From Elysia crispata (taxonomy: Eukaryota > Mollusca > Gastropoda > Plakobranchidae), in NCBI GenBank assembly GCA_033675545.1, contig JAWDGP010003818.1:29341-93340 (forward strand): DNA of 64,000 nucleotides. The letters run 5' to 3'. Below the pieces are notes generated by a model. It made no database searches, had not been told where the DNA came from, and saw only the letters and a program-made list of their open reading frames with translations. Positions 10,341 to 23,700 of the stretch are shown piece by piece; the first letter of the stretch is position 1, and every line of letters begins with the position of its first letter. Made by a program: the position numbers and the translations under genes.

Positions 10341-10628
10341 TTAAATGGGCGTTCTTTCAGCAATAAGCTGTTCTAGAACCGAATCAAAGACTATTCGAGC
10401 TTTCCGCTCCAACGCTTTTTGCCGCAGACGGACTTTTTCCCGCCCACACGCCCTACATAGAGGGATGTCACTCTGAACCCCCTTCCCACATGACCTACAA
10501 GGCACAGGGACTTTACAGCCCTTGCGGATCTTAGCCAGGTGGGTTTTGCAATGCTCCCACAGGCAGCTCTTCCCGCAGACTTCGGTTTCCCCGCTCTTAA
10601 GCCAGGAGCAGTGATTGTGACCCTTCAT
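10341..10628 (-). CDS. small Cys/His-rich zinc-binding protein
   Basis: A 95-residue product (MKGHNHCSWL...) with many Cys/His pairs: CSW...CGKSCLWEHCKTH, then CRSCGKGV and LCRACGRE as two CX2C knuckles. The C-terminal half is a basic helix (KVRLRQKALERKARIVFDSVL). It lies 9 bp upstream of the polymerase N-terminal region on the same strand and is the outermost gene before the right TIR. Element C has a different small Cys-rich protein in exactly this place (50684-50917). A role in binding the element ends, replication priming or early regulation is inference. The frame is open. The basic helix after the fingers fits DNA or RNA binding. Confidence 0.65.
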   Translation of the reverse strand: MKGHNHCSWLKSGETEVCGKSCLWEHCKTHLAKIRKGCKVPVPCRSCGKGVQSDIPLCRACGREKVRLRQKALERKARIVFDSVLEQLIAERTPI

Positions 10629-10732
10629 CTTTCTGGTATACCTAAAGCACAGCGTCTATCTAAATGGCCCTTCGTCTGCAAGAAACTATCTGGCTGCGGT
10701 GTTGGGGGGCCCGCCAAGGGCGACCCCTTCCT

Positions 10733-10965
10733 GGTTAATCAATCGGGATCTAGGGGGTACATAAGTACTTGGCGCGGTTCACGAACATAAGTAGTTGGCA
10801 ATTGTGCATGTAGGCCGGGCGTGTTTCGTGTACATGAAGAATTGCCTCCCGAGTGTATGTAGGCCAGGCGTGTTTGGCCTACATGGACAATTGGGGTTCG
10901 AGTGTTTGTAGGCCAGCTATGTTTTTCGCGCAAGGTGGTCCAGAACCCCCACTCTGTATACTACT
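10733..10965. repeat. right terminal inverted repeat of copy A
   Basis: The last 35 bases (10931-10965, ending CTCTGTATACTACT) are an exact reverse complement of 26104-26138 at the left end of copy B. Similarity continues, with some changes, to about 10733, so the TIR is about 235 bp. Inside it a unit of about 50 bp containing GGCCTACAT, CAATT and CATGTA is repeated roughly four times. The reverse-complement end begins AG, as Polinton ends usually do. In protein-primed elements such ends are replication origins and integrase sites. Confidence 0.9.
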
Positions 10966-13900
10966 AATCATCTTTTCCGGGAAACTAACGACCAAAAATG
11001 TTGAAAAAGCTCCCTAAAGGAGAGAAAAAAAATTTCCTTTTTTTTATAATTTATTTCACATTTTCCCTCTCCCTTACGGAAAAAAACAAAACCACTTACT
11101 TTTTCCGCCCTTTTTGTCACCGGAAATAGGAAAACCGCAAGGGAAAACGTCCCATTAAAAATTTTTCTTTTTTTTTGTTTTTTTTTTTTTTTTTTTGCAT
11201 CCTGCCGCTCCGCGCAATCGTAAAAATTACCACGTACTTTTTTTTTCGAAATACCGACTTAAAGTGCCGAAAACTGCCGCTAAGCGCGCTCAAGTTTCAT
11301 TTTTTACAAATTACCTTTTTTCCGCCGTGATTACTCGAACACATACACCTACCCACACACACTCCGTCTTTCCGACCCATAATGCCTAAAATAACGCGCC
11401 TAACACCTTTTTCATAAAATTACTTTTTTTTGCTCTCTACTCCTTCTCCTTACCCCCGAAACACTTCCTAATCATCTTTTCAGGAAAACTACCGACCAAA
11501 AATGGTCAAGAAAGCTCCCAAAAAGGACAAAAAGAAATTTTCTGTTTTTTATAATTTATTTCACATTTTTCCTCTCCCCTTACAGAAAAAAAAAAAAAAC
11601 CACTGACTTTTTCCGCCTTTTTGTCACCGGAAATAGGAAAACCTGAAGGGAAAACGTCCCATGAAAAATTTTTCTTTTTTTTTTTTTTTTTTTACTTTTT
11701 TGCATCCTACCGCTCCTCGTAATCGGATAAATTACTATTTACCTTTTTTTTCGAAATTCCGACTTCAAGTGCCGTAAAATGCCGCTAAGCGCGCTCAAGT
11801 TTCATATTTTACAAATTACCTTTTTCCCGCCGTGATTACGCGGACACATACACTTTCCCAAACACACTCCGTTTTTCCTAACCCCAATGCTGAAAAAACG
11901 CGCTTAACACCCTTTTCTAAAAATTACTTTTTTTTGCTCTCTACTCCTTCTCCTTACCCCCGAAACACTTCCTAATGATCTTTTCCGGGAACCTAACGAC
12001 CAAAAATAGTGAAAAAGCTCCCTAAAGGAGAGAAAAAAATTTCTTTTTTTTATAATTTATTTCACATTTTCCCTCTCCCCTTACGGAAAAAAACAAAACC
12101 CCTTACTTTTTCCGCCCTTTTTATCACAAGAAATAGGAAAACCGCAAGCGAAAACGTCCCATTAAAAATTTTTCTTTTTTTTTTTTTTTTTTTACTTTTT
12201 TGCATCCTACCGCTCCGCGTAATCGAAAAAATTACCACTTACCTTTTTTTTCGAAATTCCGACTTAAAGTGCCCAAAACTTTCGCTAAGCGCGCTCAAGT
12301 TTAATTGTTTTTTTTACAAATTGCCTTTTTTCCGCCGTGATTACGCGAACACATACACCTACACACACCCACTCCGACTTTCCGACCCATAATGCCTAAA
12401 AAAACACGCTTAACACTTTTTTCTTAAAATTACCTTTTTTTTTCTCCACTCCTTTTCCTTACCTCCAAAAAACTTCCCAATCATCTTTTCCGGCAAACTT
12501 ACTACAAAAAATGTTCAAAAAGGCTCCCTAAAGGACAAAAAAAAATTTTCTTTTCGTTATAAATTATTTCACATTTTCCCTCTCCCCTTACGGAAAAAAA
12601 CAAAACCACTCACTTTTTCCGCCCTTTTTGTCACCGGTAATAGGAAAACCTCAAGGGAAAACGTCCCATGAAAAATTTTTCTTCTTTTTTATTTTTTTTT
12701 TACTTTTTTGCATCCTCTCGCTCCTCGTAATCGGAAAAATTACCACTTACCTTTTTTCGAAATTCACACTTAAAGTGCCCAAAACTGCCGCTAAGCGCGC
12801 TCAAGTTTCATTTTTTACAAAATACCTTTTTTCCGCCGTGATTACGCGAACACATACACCTACACAAACACACTCCGTCTTTCCGACCCATAATGCCTAA
12901 AAAAGGCGCTGAACACCTTTTTCTTAAAAATTACTTTTTTTTTGCTCTCTACTCCTTCTCGTTACCTTCCAAACACTTCCTAATCATTTTTACCGGCAAA
13001 CTAACGACCAAAAATGGTGAAAAAGCTCCCTAAAGGAGAAAAAAAAATTTCCTTTTTTAAAAATTTATTTCACATTTTTCCTCTCCAATTACGGAAGAAA
13101 AAAAAACACTTACTTTTTCCGCCCTTTTTATGACCGGAAATAGGAAAACCGCAAGGGAAAAGGTCCCAAACAAATTTTTTTTTTCTTCTTTTTTTTTTAA
13201 ATTTTTTGCACCCTACCGCTCCTCGTAATCGGAAAAATTACCACTTACCTTTTTTTTCAAAATTCCGAGTTAAAGTGACCTAAAATGCCGCTAAGCGCGC
13301 TCAAGTTTCATATTTAACAAATTACCTTTTTCCCGCCATGATTACGCAAACACATACACCTTCCCAAACACACTCCGTTTTTCCTAACCACAATGCTGAA
13401 AAAACGCGCTAAACACCTTTTTCAAAAAATTACTTTTTTTGCTCTCTACTCCTTCTCCTTACCCCCGAAACACTTCCTAATCATCTTTTTCGGGAAACTA
13501 ACGACCAAAAATAGTGAAAAAAATTCCTAAAGGAGAGAAAAAAAAATTTCTTTTCGTTAAAAATTATTTCACATTTTCCCTCTCCCCTTACGGAAAAAAA
13601 CAAAACCCCTTACTTTTTCCGCCCTTTTTATCACCGGAAATAGGAAAACCGCAAGCGAAAACGTCCCATTAAAAATTTTTCTTTTTTTTTTTTTTTTACT
13701 TTTTTGCATCCTACCGCTCCGCGTAATCGAAAAAATTACCACTTACCTTTTTTTTCGAAATTCCGACTTAAAGTGCCCAAAACTGCCGCTAACCGCGGTC
13801 AAGTTTCATTTTTTACAAATTGCCTTTTTTCCGCCGTGATTACGCGAACACATACACCTACCCACACACACTCCGTCTTTCCGACCCATAATGCCTAAAA

Positions 13901-16900
13901 TAACGCGCCTAACACCTTTTTCATAAAATTACTTTTTTTTACTCTCTACTCCTTCTCCTTATCCCCGAAACACTTCCTAATCATCTTTTCCGCCAAACTA
14001 ACGACCAAAAATGGTCAAGAAAGCTCACAAAAAGGACAAAAATAAATTTTCTGTTTTTTATAATTTATTTCGCATTTTCCCTCTCCCCTTACGGAAAAAA
14101 ACAAAACCACTTACTTTTTCCGCCCTTTTTGTCACCGGAAATAGGAAAACGTCAGGGGAAAACGTCCCATGAAAAATTTTTCTTTTTTCTTTTTTTTTTT
14201 ACTTTTTTGCATCCTACCGCTTCTCGTAATCGGAAAAATTACCACTTAACTTTTTTTTGAAATCCGACTTCAAGTGCCCTAAAATTCCTATAAGCGCTTT
14301 CAAGTTTTATTTTTTACAAATTACCTTTTTCCGCCGTTATAACGCCAACACATACACCTTCCCAAACACACTCCGTTTTTTCTACCCATAATGCCTCAAG
14401 AACGTGCCTAACACCTTTTACTTAAAATTACTTTTTTTTCCCTCTCTACTCCTTCTCCTTACCCGCGAAACACTTCCTAATCATCTTTTCCGGCAAACTA
14501 ACGACCAAAAATGGTTTAAAAAAAAGCTCCCAATGAGGACAAAAATAAATTTTCTTTTTTCTTTAAATTATTTCATATTTTCCTTCTCCCCTTACGGAAA
14601 AAAACAAAACCACTTACTTTTTCCGCCCTTTTTATCACCGGAAATACGAAAAGGGCAAGGGAAAAAGTCCCGCACAAAATTTTTTCTTCTTCTTTTTTTT
14701 TTTACTTTTTTTGCATCCTACCGCTCCTCGTAATCGAAAAAATTACCACTTACCTTTTTTTCGAAATTGCAACTTCAAGTGCCCTAAAATGCCGCTAAGC
14801 GCACCAAAGTTTCATTTTTTACAAATTACCTTTTTTCCGCCGTTATTACGCCAACACATACACCTTCCCAAACAAACTCCGTTTTTCCTACCCATAATGC
14901 CTAAAATGACGCGCCTAACACCTTTTTCATAAAATTACTTTTTTTTGCTCTGTACTTCTTCTCCTTACCCCCGAAACACTTCCTAATCATCTTTTCCGCC
15001 AAACTAACGACCAAAAAAAGTGAAAAAGCTCCCTAAAGGAGAGAAAAAAAATTTTTGTTTTTTTTATAATTTATTTCACATTTTCCCTCTCCCCTTACGG
15101 AAACAAAACAAAACCACTTAATTTTTCCGCCCTTTTTGTCACCGGAAACAGGAAAACCTCAAGGGAAAACGTCCCATGAAAAGTTTTTTTTTCTTCTTTT
15201 TTTTTTTAACTTTTTTTCATCCTACCGCTCCTCGTAATCGGAAAAATTACCACGTACCTTTTTTTCGAAATTCCGACTTAAAGTGCCCTAAAATGCCGCT
15301 AAGCGCGCTCAAGTTTCATATTTTACAAATTACCTTTTTCCCGCCGTGAATACGCGAACACATACACATACCCAAACACACTCCTTTTTTTCTACCCACA
15401 ATGCTGAAAAAACGCGCTTAACACCTTTTTCTAAAAATTACTTTTTTTTGCTCTGTATTCCTTCTCCTTACCCCCGAAATACTTCCTAATTATCTTTTCC
15501 GCCAAACTAACGACCAAAAAAAGTGAAAAAGCTCCCTAAATGAGAAAAAAAAATTTTTCTATTTTTTAAATTTTATTTCACATTTTCCCTCTCCCCTTAC
15601 AGAAAAAAATAAAACCACTTACTTTTCTCTCCGTTTTATCACCGGAAATAGGAAAACCGCAAAGGAAGACGTCCCGTACAAAATTTTTTTTTCTTCTTTT
15701 TTTTTGACTTTTTTGCACCCTACCGCTCCTCGTAATCGAAAAAATTGCCACTTACCTTTTTTTTCGAAATTCCGACTTAAAGTACGTTAAAATGCCGCTT
15801 AGCGCGCTCTAGTTTCAATTTTTTACCAATTACCTTTTTCCCGCCGTGATTCCGCGAACACATACACATACCCAAACACACTCCTTTTTTCCTACCCATA
15901 ATGCCTCAAAAACGCGCCTAACACCTTTTTCATAAAATTACTTTTTTTTGCTCTCTACTCCTTCTCCTTACCCCCGAAACACTTCCTAATCATCTTTTCC
16001 GCCAAACTAACGACCAAAAATGGTCAAGAAAGCTCCCAAAAAGGACAAAAATAAATTTTCTGTTTTTTTAAATTTATTTCACATTTTCCCTCTCCCCTTA
16101 CGGAAAAAAACAAAACCACTTACTTTTTCCGACCTTTTTGTCACCGGAAATAGGAAAACCTCAAGGGAAAACGTCCCATGAATATTTTTTTTTTCTCTTT
16201 TTTTTTTACTTTTTTGCATCCTACCGCTCCTCGAAATCGGAAAAATTACCACGTACCTTTTTTTCGAAATTCCGACTTAAAGTGCCCTAAAATGCCGCTA
16301 AGCGCGCTCAAGTTTCATTTTTTACAAATTACGTTTTTCCCGCCGTGATTACGCGGACACATACACCTTCCCAAACATACTCCGTTTTTCCTAACCACAA
16401 TGCTGAAAAAACGCGCTTAACACCTTTTTCTAAAAATTACGTTTTTTTGCTCTGTACTCCTTCTCCTCACCCCCAAAACACTTCCTAATCATCTTTTCCG
16501 CCAAACAAACGACCAAAAAAAGTGATAAAGCTCCCTAAAGGAGAGAAAAAAATTTTCTTGTTTTTATAATTTATTTCACATTTTCCCTCTCCCCTTACGG
16601 AAAAAAACAAAATCAATTACTTTTTCCGCCCTTTTTGTCACCGGAAATAGGAAAACCGCAAGGGAAAACGTCCCTTTAAAAATTTTTCTTTTTTTTTTTT
16701 TTTTTAAATTTTTTTTACATCCTGCCGCTCCGCGTAATCGAAAAAAATTACCAATTACCTTTTTTTTCGAAAATCCGACTTAAAGTGCCCAAAACTGACG
16801 CTAAGGGTGCGCAAGTTTCATTTTTTTTTTAAATTACCTTTTTTCCCCGTGATTACGCGAACACATACACATACCCAAACACACAGTCCGTTTTCTGACC

Positions 16901-19130
16901 CATTATGCCTAAAAAAGGCGCTGAACACCTTTTTCATAAAAATTACTTTTTTTTGCTCTTTACTCCCTCTCGTTACCCCCGAAACACTTCCTAATCATCA
17001 TTTCCGCCAAACTAACGACCAAAAATGGTCAAGAAAGCTCCCAAAAAGGACAAAAATAAATTTTCTGTTTTTTATAATTTATTTCACATTGTCCTTCTCC
17101 CCTTACGGAAAAAAACAAAACCACTTACTTTTTCCGCCCTTTTATCACCGGAAATAGGAAAACCGCAAAGGAAAACGTCCCGTACAAATTTTTTTTTTTT
17201 CTTTTTTTTTTGACTTTTTTGCATCCTACCGCTCCTCGTAATCGGAAAAATTGCCACTTACCTTTTTTTTCGAAATTCCGACTAAAAGTACCTTAAAATG
17301 CCGCTAAGCCCGCTCAAGTTTCAATTTTTTACAAATTACATTTTTCCCGCCGTGATTACGCGAACACATACACCTTCATAAACACACTCCGTGTCTCCTA
17401 ACCATAATGCTGAAAAAACGCGCTTAACACCTTTTTCTAAAAATTACTTTTTTTTGCTCTCTACTCCTTCTCCTTACCCCCGAAACACTTCCTAATCATC
17501 TTTTCCGGGAACCTAACGACCAAAAATAGTGAAAAAGCTCCCTAAAGGAGAGAAAAAAAATCTTCTTTTTTTATAATTTATTTCACATTTTCCCTCTCCC
17601 CTTACGGAAAAAAAAGAACCACTTACTTTTTCCGCCCTTTTTGTCACCGGAAATAGGAAAACCTTAAGGTAAAACGTCCCATGAAAAATTTTTCTTTTTT
17701 TTTTTTTTTTTAAATATTTTTGCATCCTGCCGCTCCGCGTAATCGAAAAAAACTACCACTTACCTTTTTTTTCGAAATTCCGACTTAAAGTGCCCAAAAC
17801 TGCCGCTAAGCGCGCTCAAGTTTCATTTTTTACAAATTACCTTTTTTCCGCAGTGATTGCGCGAACACATACACCTACCCACACACACTCCGTCTTTCCG
17901 ACCCATAATGCCTAAAAAAACGCGCCTAACACCTTTTTCATAAAACTACTTTTTTTTGCTCTCTACTCCTTCTCCTTACCCCCGAAACACTTTCTAATCA
18001 TCTTTTCCGCCAAACTAACGACCAAAAATGGTCAAGAAAGCTCCCAAAAAGGACAAAAATAAATTTTCTGTTTTTTATAATTTATTTCACATTTTCCCTC
18101 TCCCCTTACGGAAAAAAAAAACCACTTATTTTTTCCGCCTTTTTTGTCACCGGAAATAGGAAAACCTCAAGGGAAAACGTCCCATGAAAGATTTTTCTTT
18201 TTTTTTTTTTTCTTACTTTTTTGCATCCTACAGCTCCTCGTAATCGGAAAATTTACCACTTACATTTTTTTTTCCGAATTACGACTTACAATGCCCAAAA
18301 CTGACTCTAAGGGTGCGTAAGTTTCATTTTTTTTTTAAATTACCTTTTTTTCCACGTGATTACGCGAACACATACACCTACCCACACACAGTCCGTTTTT
18401 CCGACCCATTATGCCTCAAAAAGGCGCTGAACACCTTTTTCTAAAAATTACTTTTTTTTGCTATGTACTCCTTCTCCTTACCCCCGAAACACTTCCTAAT
18501 CATCTTTTCCGCCAAACTAACGACCAAAAATAGTGAAAAAGCTCCTTAAAGGAGAGAAAAAAATTTTTCTTTTTTTTATAATTTATTTCACATTTTCCCT
18601 CTCCCCTTACGGAAAAAAACAAAACCACTTACTTTTTCCGCCCTTTTATCACCGGAAATAGGAAAACCGCAAAGGAAAACGTCCCGTACAAATTTTTTTT
18701 TTCTTCTTTTTTTTTGACTTTTTTGCATCCTACCGCTCCTCGTAATCGGAAAAATTGCCACTTACCTTTTTTTTCGAAATTCTACCTAAAGTACCTTAAA
18801 ATGCCGCTAAGCGCGCACAAGGTTCAAGTTTTTTACCAATTACCTTTTTCCCTCCGTGATTACGCGAACACATACACATACCCAAACACACTCCTTTTTT
18901 CCTAACCATAATGCTGAAAAAACGCGCTTAACACCTTTTTCTAAAAATTACTTTTTTTTGCTCTCTACTCCTTCTCCTTACCCCCGAAACACTTCCTAAT
19001 CATCTTTTCCGGCAAACTAACGACCAAAAATGGTCAAGAAAGCTCCCAAAAAGGACAAAAATAAATTTTCTGTTTTTTATAATTTATTTCACATTTTCCC
19101 TCTCCCCTTACGGAAAAAAACAAAACCACT
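10966..19130 (+). repeat. ~500-bp AT-rich satellite, array 1 left block
   Basis: Tandem monomers of about 497-506 bp, counted from the motif CTTCCTAATCATCTTTTCC at 10966 (partial), 11470, 11973, 12479, 12982 and 13479. Each monomer has a T-rich tract of variable length, a CCGCTCC(T)CGTAATCG block, GCCGCTAAGCGCGCTCAAG, CCGCCGTGATTACGCG, ACACATACACC, and a pyrimidine run CTCTCTACTCCTTCTCCTTACCCCCG. Two monomer types alternate irregularly: one with ATGGTCAAGAAAGCTCCC, the other with TAGTGAAAAAGCTCCC. Short open frames occur (up to about 127 codons) but they shift between monomers and consist of Phe/Lys-rich low complexity, so I do not call genes. No other feature is visible here. Confidence 0.95.
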
Positions 19131-20760
19131 GTGTATGTGTTCGCGTAATCACGGCGGGAAAAAGGTAATTGGTAAAAAATTGAAACTCGACCGCGCTTAG
19201 CGGCATTTTAAGGTACTTTAAGTCGGAATTTCGAAAAAAAAGGTCAGTGGCAATTTTTCCGATTACGAGTAGCGGTAGGATGCAAAAAAGTCAAAAAAAA
19301 AGAAGAAAAAAAAATTTGTACGGGACGTTTTCCTTTGCGGTTTTCCTATTTCGGGTGATAAAAGGGCGGAAAAAGTAAGTGGTTTTGTTTTTTTCCGTAA
19401 GGGGAGAGGGAAAATGTGAAATAAATTATAAAAAAAAGAAAATTTTTTTTCTCCTTTAGGGAGAGTTTTCACTTTTTTTGGTCGTTAGTTTGGCGGAAAA
19501 GATCATTAGGAAGTGTTTCGGGGTAAGGAGAAGGAGTACAGAGCAAATAAAAGTAATTTTTAGAAAAAGGTGTTAAGCGCGATTTTTTCAGCATTGTGGT
19601 TAGGAAAAACGGAGTATGTTTGGGAAGGTGTATGTGTCCGCGTAATCACGGCGGGAAAATGTAATTTGTAAAAAATGAAACTTGAGCGCGGTTAGCGGCA
19701 TTTTAGGGCACTTGAAGTCGGAATTTCGAAAAAAAAAGGTACGTGGTAATTTTTCCGATTACCAGGAGCGGTAGGATGCAAAAAAGTAAAAAAAAAAAAG
19801 AAGAAAAAAAATTTTCATGGGACGTTTTACCTTGAGGTTTTCCTATTTCCGGTGACAAAAAAGGGCGGGAAAAAGTAAGTGTTTTTTTCCGTAATTGGAG
19901 AGGGGAAAATGTGAAATAAATTTAAAAAACAGAAAATTTATTTTTGTCCTTTTTTGGGAGCTTTCTTGACCATTTTTCGTCGTTAGTTTGCCGGAAAAAG
20001 ATGATTAGGAAGTGTTTCGGGGGTAAGGAGAAGGAGTAGAGAGCAAAAAAAAGTAATTTTATGAAACAGGTGTTAAGCGCGTTTTTTGAGGTTTATGGGT
20101 AGGAAAAGGATGTGTTTGGGTATGTGTATGTGTCTCGCGTAATCACGGCGGGAAAAAAGGTAATTTGAAATTTCAAGCGCGCTTAGCGGCATTTTAAGGT
20201 ACTTTTAGGAATTTCGAAAAAAAAGGTAAGTGGTAATTTTCCGATTACGAGGAGCGGCAGGATGCAAAAGTAAAAAAAAAAGAAAGAAAAATTTTCATGG
20301 GACGTTTTCCTTGAGGTTTTCCTATTTCCGTTGTTGAAAAAGGCGGAAAAAGTGGTTTTGTTTTTTCGCAAGTGGAGGGAAAATGTAAATAAATTATTAA
20401 AAAAAAAGAAATTTTTTCTCCTTTTTTTTTTCACTATTTTTGGTCGTTATTTCCGAAAAGATGATTACCGCTCCGCGTAATCAAAAAAAAAGTATTTTAT
20501 GAAAAAGGCGTTCAGCGCCTTTTTTTCGAAAAACGGACTGTGTGTAGGTGTATGTGCCCGGCGGGAAAAGGTAATTTGTAAATTATGAAACTTGAGCGCG
20601 CTTAATAGCACTTGAAGTCGGAATTTCGAAAAAAGGTAAGTGGTAATTTTTTCGATTATTAGCGGCAGGATGCAAAAATTAAAAACAAAAAAAGAAAAAG
20701 TTTTAAAGGACGCTTTCCTTTTTCTACCGGTGACAAAAAGGGCGGAAAAAGTAAGTGGTA
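19131..20760 (-). repeat. inverted block of the satellite
   Basis: Here the satellite reads in the opposite orientation (for example CGCGTAATCACGGCGGG at about 19142) for about three monomers and then flips back at about 20760. The left junction follows CCACT and the right one follows AGTGGT, so the block is bounded by short complementary motifs. From about 20160 onward the inverted monomers are eroded, with many short gaps compared with the consensus. It may be a true inversion, a foldback or an assembly joint. Confidence 0.85.
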
Positions 20761-23700
20761 ATAATTTTTATTTTTTTTTCTTTTTTTTTTTTTACTCCTT
20801 TTTATCCTACCGCTCCGCGTAATCAAAAAAAAATGCCACTTACTTTTTTTTCGAAATTTCGACTTCAAGTGCCCTAAAAAGACGCTAAGCGCTCAAGTTT
20901 CATTTTTTAAAAATTACCTTTTTCCGCCGTTATTACGCCAACACATACACCTTCCCAAACACACTCCTTTTTTCCTACCCATAATGCCTCAAAAACGTGC
21001 CTAACACCTTTTACTAAAAATTAATTTTTTTTCCTCTCTACTCCTTATCGTTATCCCCGAAACACTTCCTAATCATCTTTTCCGGCAAACTAACGACCAA
21101 AAATGATCAAAAAAGCTCCCAAAAAGGACAAAGATAAATTTTCTTTTTTTTTTAAATTATTTCATATTTTCCTTCTCCCCTTACGGAAAAAAACAAAACC
21201 ATTACTTTTTCCGCCCTTTTTATCACCAGAAATAGGAAAACGGCAAGGGAAAACGTCCAATAAATTTTTTTTTTCTTATTTTTTTTTTCTACTTTTTTGG
21301 ATCCTACCGATCCTCGTAATCGGAAAATTTACCACTTACCTTTTTTTTGAAATTCCGACTTCAAGTGCCTTAAAATACCGCTAAGCGCGCTCAAGTTTCA
21401 TATTTTACAAATTACCTTTTTCCCGCCGTGATTAGGCGGACACATACACCTTCCCAAACACACTCCGTTTTTCCTAACCATAATGCTGAAAAAACGCGCT
21501 TAACACCTTTTTCTAAAAATTACTTTTTTTTGCTCTGTACTCCTTCTCCTTACCCCCGAAACACTTCCTAATCATCTTTTCCGGGAACCTAACGACCAAA
21601 AATAGTGAAAAAGCTCCCTAAAGGAGAGAAAAAAGATTTTCTTTTTTTATAATTTATTTCACATTTCCCCTCTCCCCTTACGGAAAAAAACAAAACCACT
21701 TACTTTTTCCGCCCTTTTTGTCACCGGAAATAGGAAAACCGCAAGGGAAAACGTCCCATTAAAATTTTTTCTTTCTTTTTTATTTTTTAATTTTTTTGCA
21801 TCCTGCCGCTTCGCGTAATCGAAAAAATTACCACTTACCTTTTTTTCGAAATTCCGACTTAAAGTGCCCAAAACTTCCGCTAAGCGCGCCCAAGTTTCAT
21901 TTTTTACAAATTACCTTTTTTCCGCCGTGATTATGCGAACACATACACCTACCCACACACACTCCGTCTTTCCAACCCATAATGCCTAAAATAACTCGCC
22001 TAACAACTTTTTTATTAAATTACTTTTTTTTGCTCTCTACTCCTTCTCCTTACCCATAAAACACTTCCTCATCATCTTTTCCGCCAAACTAACGACCAAA
22101 AATGGTAAAGAAAGCTCCCAAAAAGGATAAAAATAAATTTTCTGTTTTTTATAATTTATTTCACATTTTCCTTCTCCTCTTACGGAAAAAAACAAAACCA
22201 CTTACTTTTTCCGCCCTTTTTGTCACCGGAAATAGGAAAACCACAAGGGAAAACGTCCCATGAAAAATTTTTCTTTTTTCTTTTTTTTTTTTACTTTTTT
22301 GCATCCTACCGCTCCTCGTAATCGGAAAAATTACCACTTGCCTTTTTTTCGAAATTCCGACTTAAAGTGCCCTAAAATGCCGCTAAGCGCGCTCAAGTTT
22401 CATATTTTACAAATTACCTTTTTCCCGCCGTGATTACGTGGACAGATACACCTTCTCAAACATACTCCGTTTTTCCTAACCACATTGCTGAAAAAACGCG
22501 CTCAACACCTTTTTCTAAAAATTACTTTTTTTTTTGCTCTGTACTCCTTCTCCTTATCCCCGAAACACTTCCTAATCATCTTTTCCGCCAAACTAACGAC
22601 CAAAAATAGTGAAAAAGCTCCCTAAAGGAGAGAAAAAAAAATTTTCTTTTTTTTTATAATTTATTTCACATTTTCCCTCTCCCCTTACAGAAAAAAAAAA
22701 AACACTTACTTTTTCCGCCTTTTTTGTCACCGGAAATAGGAAAACCTCAAGGGAAAACGTCCCAGGAAAGAATTTTCTTTGTTTTTTTTTTTTTTACCTT
22801 TTTGCATCCTACCGCTCCTCGTAATCGGAAAAATTACCACTTACCTTTTTTTTGAAATTCCGACTTCAAGTGCCTTAAAATACAGCTAAGCGCGCTCAAG
22901 TTTCATATTTTACAAATTACCTTTTTCCCGCCGTGATTAGGCGGACACATACACCTTCCCAAACACACTCCGTTTTTCCTAACCATAATGCTGAAAAAAC
23001 GCGCTTAACACCTTTTTCTAAAAATTACTTTTTTTTGCTCTGTACTCCTTCTCCTTACCCCCGAAACACTTCCTAATCATCTTTTCCGGCAACCTAACGG
23101 CAAAAAATAGTGAAAAAGCTCCCTAAAGGAGAGAAAAGAGATTTTCTTTTTTGATAATTTATTTCACATTTCCCCTCTCCCCTTACGGAAAAAAACAAAA
23201 CCACTTACTTTTTCCGCCCTTTTTGTCACCGGAAATAGGAAAACCGCAAGGGAAAACGTCCTATTAAAATTTTTTCTTTCTTTTTTTTTTTTTTTAAGTT
23301 TTTTGCATCCTGCCGCTCCGCGTAATCGAAAAAATTACCACTTACCTTTTTTTCGAAATTCCGACTTAAAGTGCCCAAAACTTCCGCTTAGCGCGCTCAA
23401 GTTTCATTTTTTACAAATTACCTTTTTTCCGCCGTGATTATGCGAACACATACACCTACCCACACACACTCCGTCTTTTTAACCCATAATGCCTAAAAAA
23501 ACTCGCCTAACACCTTTTTTATAAAATTACTTTTTTTTGCTCTCTACTTCTTCTCCTTACCCATAAAACACTTTCTAATCATCTTTTCCGCCAAACTAAC
23601 GACCAAAAATGGTAAAGAAAGCTCCCAAAAAGGATAAAAATAAATTTTCTGTTTTTTATAATTTATTTCACATTTTCCCTCTCCCCTTACGGAAAAAAAC

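Larger units (their letters stand above)
1..10965 (+). mobile_element. GC-rich Polinton-like element, copy A (right part)
   Basis: This is the right-hand part of a GC-rich, capsid-bearing DNA element of the Polinton/adintovirus-like kind. It carries, in order, a coiled-coil membrane protein gene, major capsid protein, packaging ATPase, four small element proteins, integrase, protein-primed DNA polymerase and a zinc protein, and ends in a TIR at 10965. Its left end lies before the window. By comparison with copy B about 4.2 kb is missing, giving a full length near 15 kb. The copy is a fossil with roughly five breaks across its genes. It differs from copy B by scattered substitutions and small length changes, so the two are close relatives. 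Base composition is sharply higher in GC than the flanking satellite. Confidence 0.9.
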
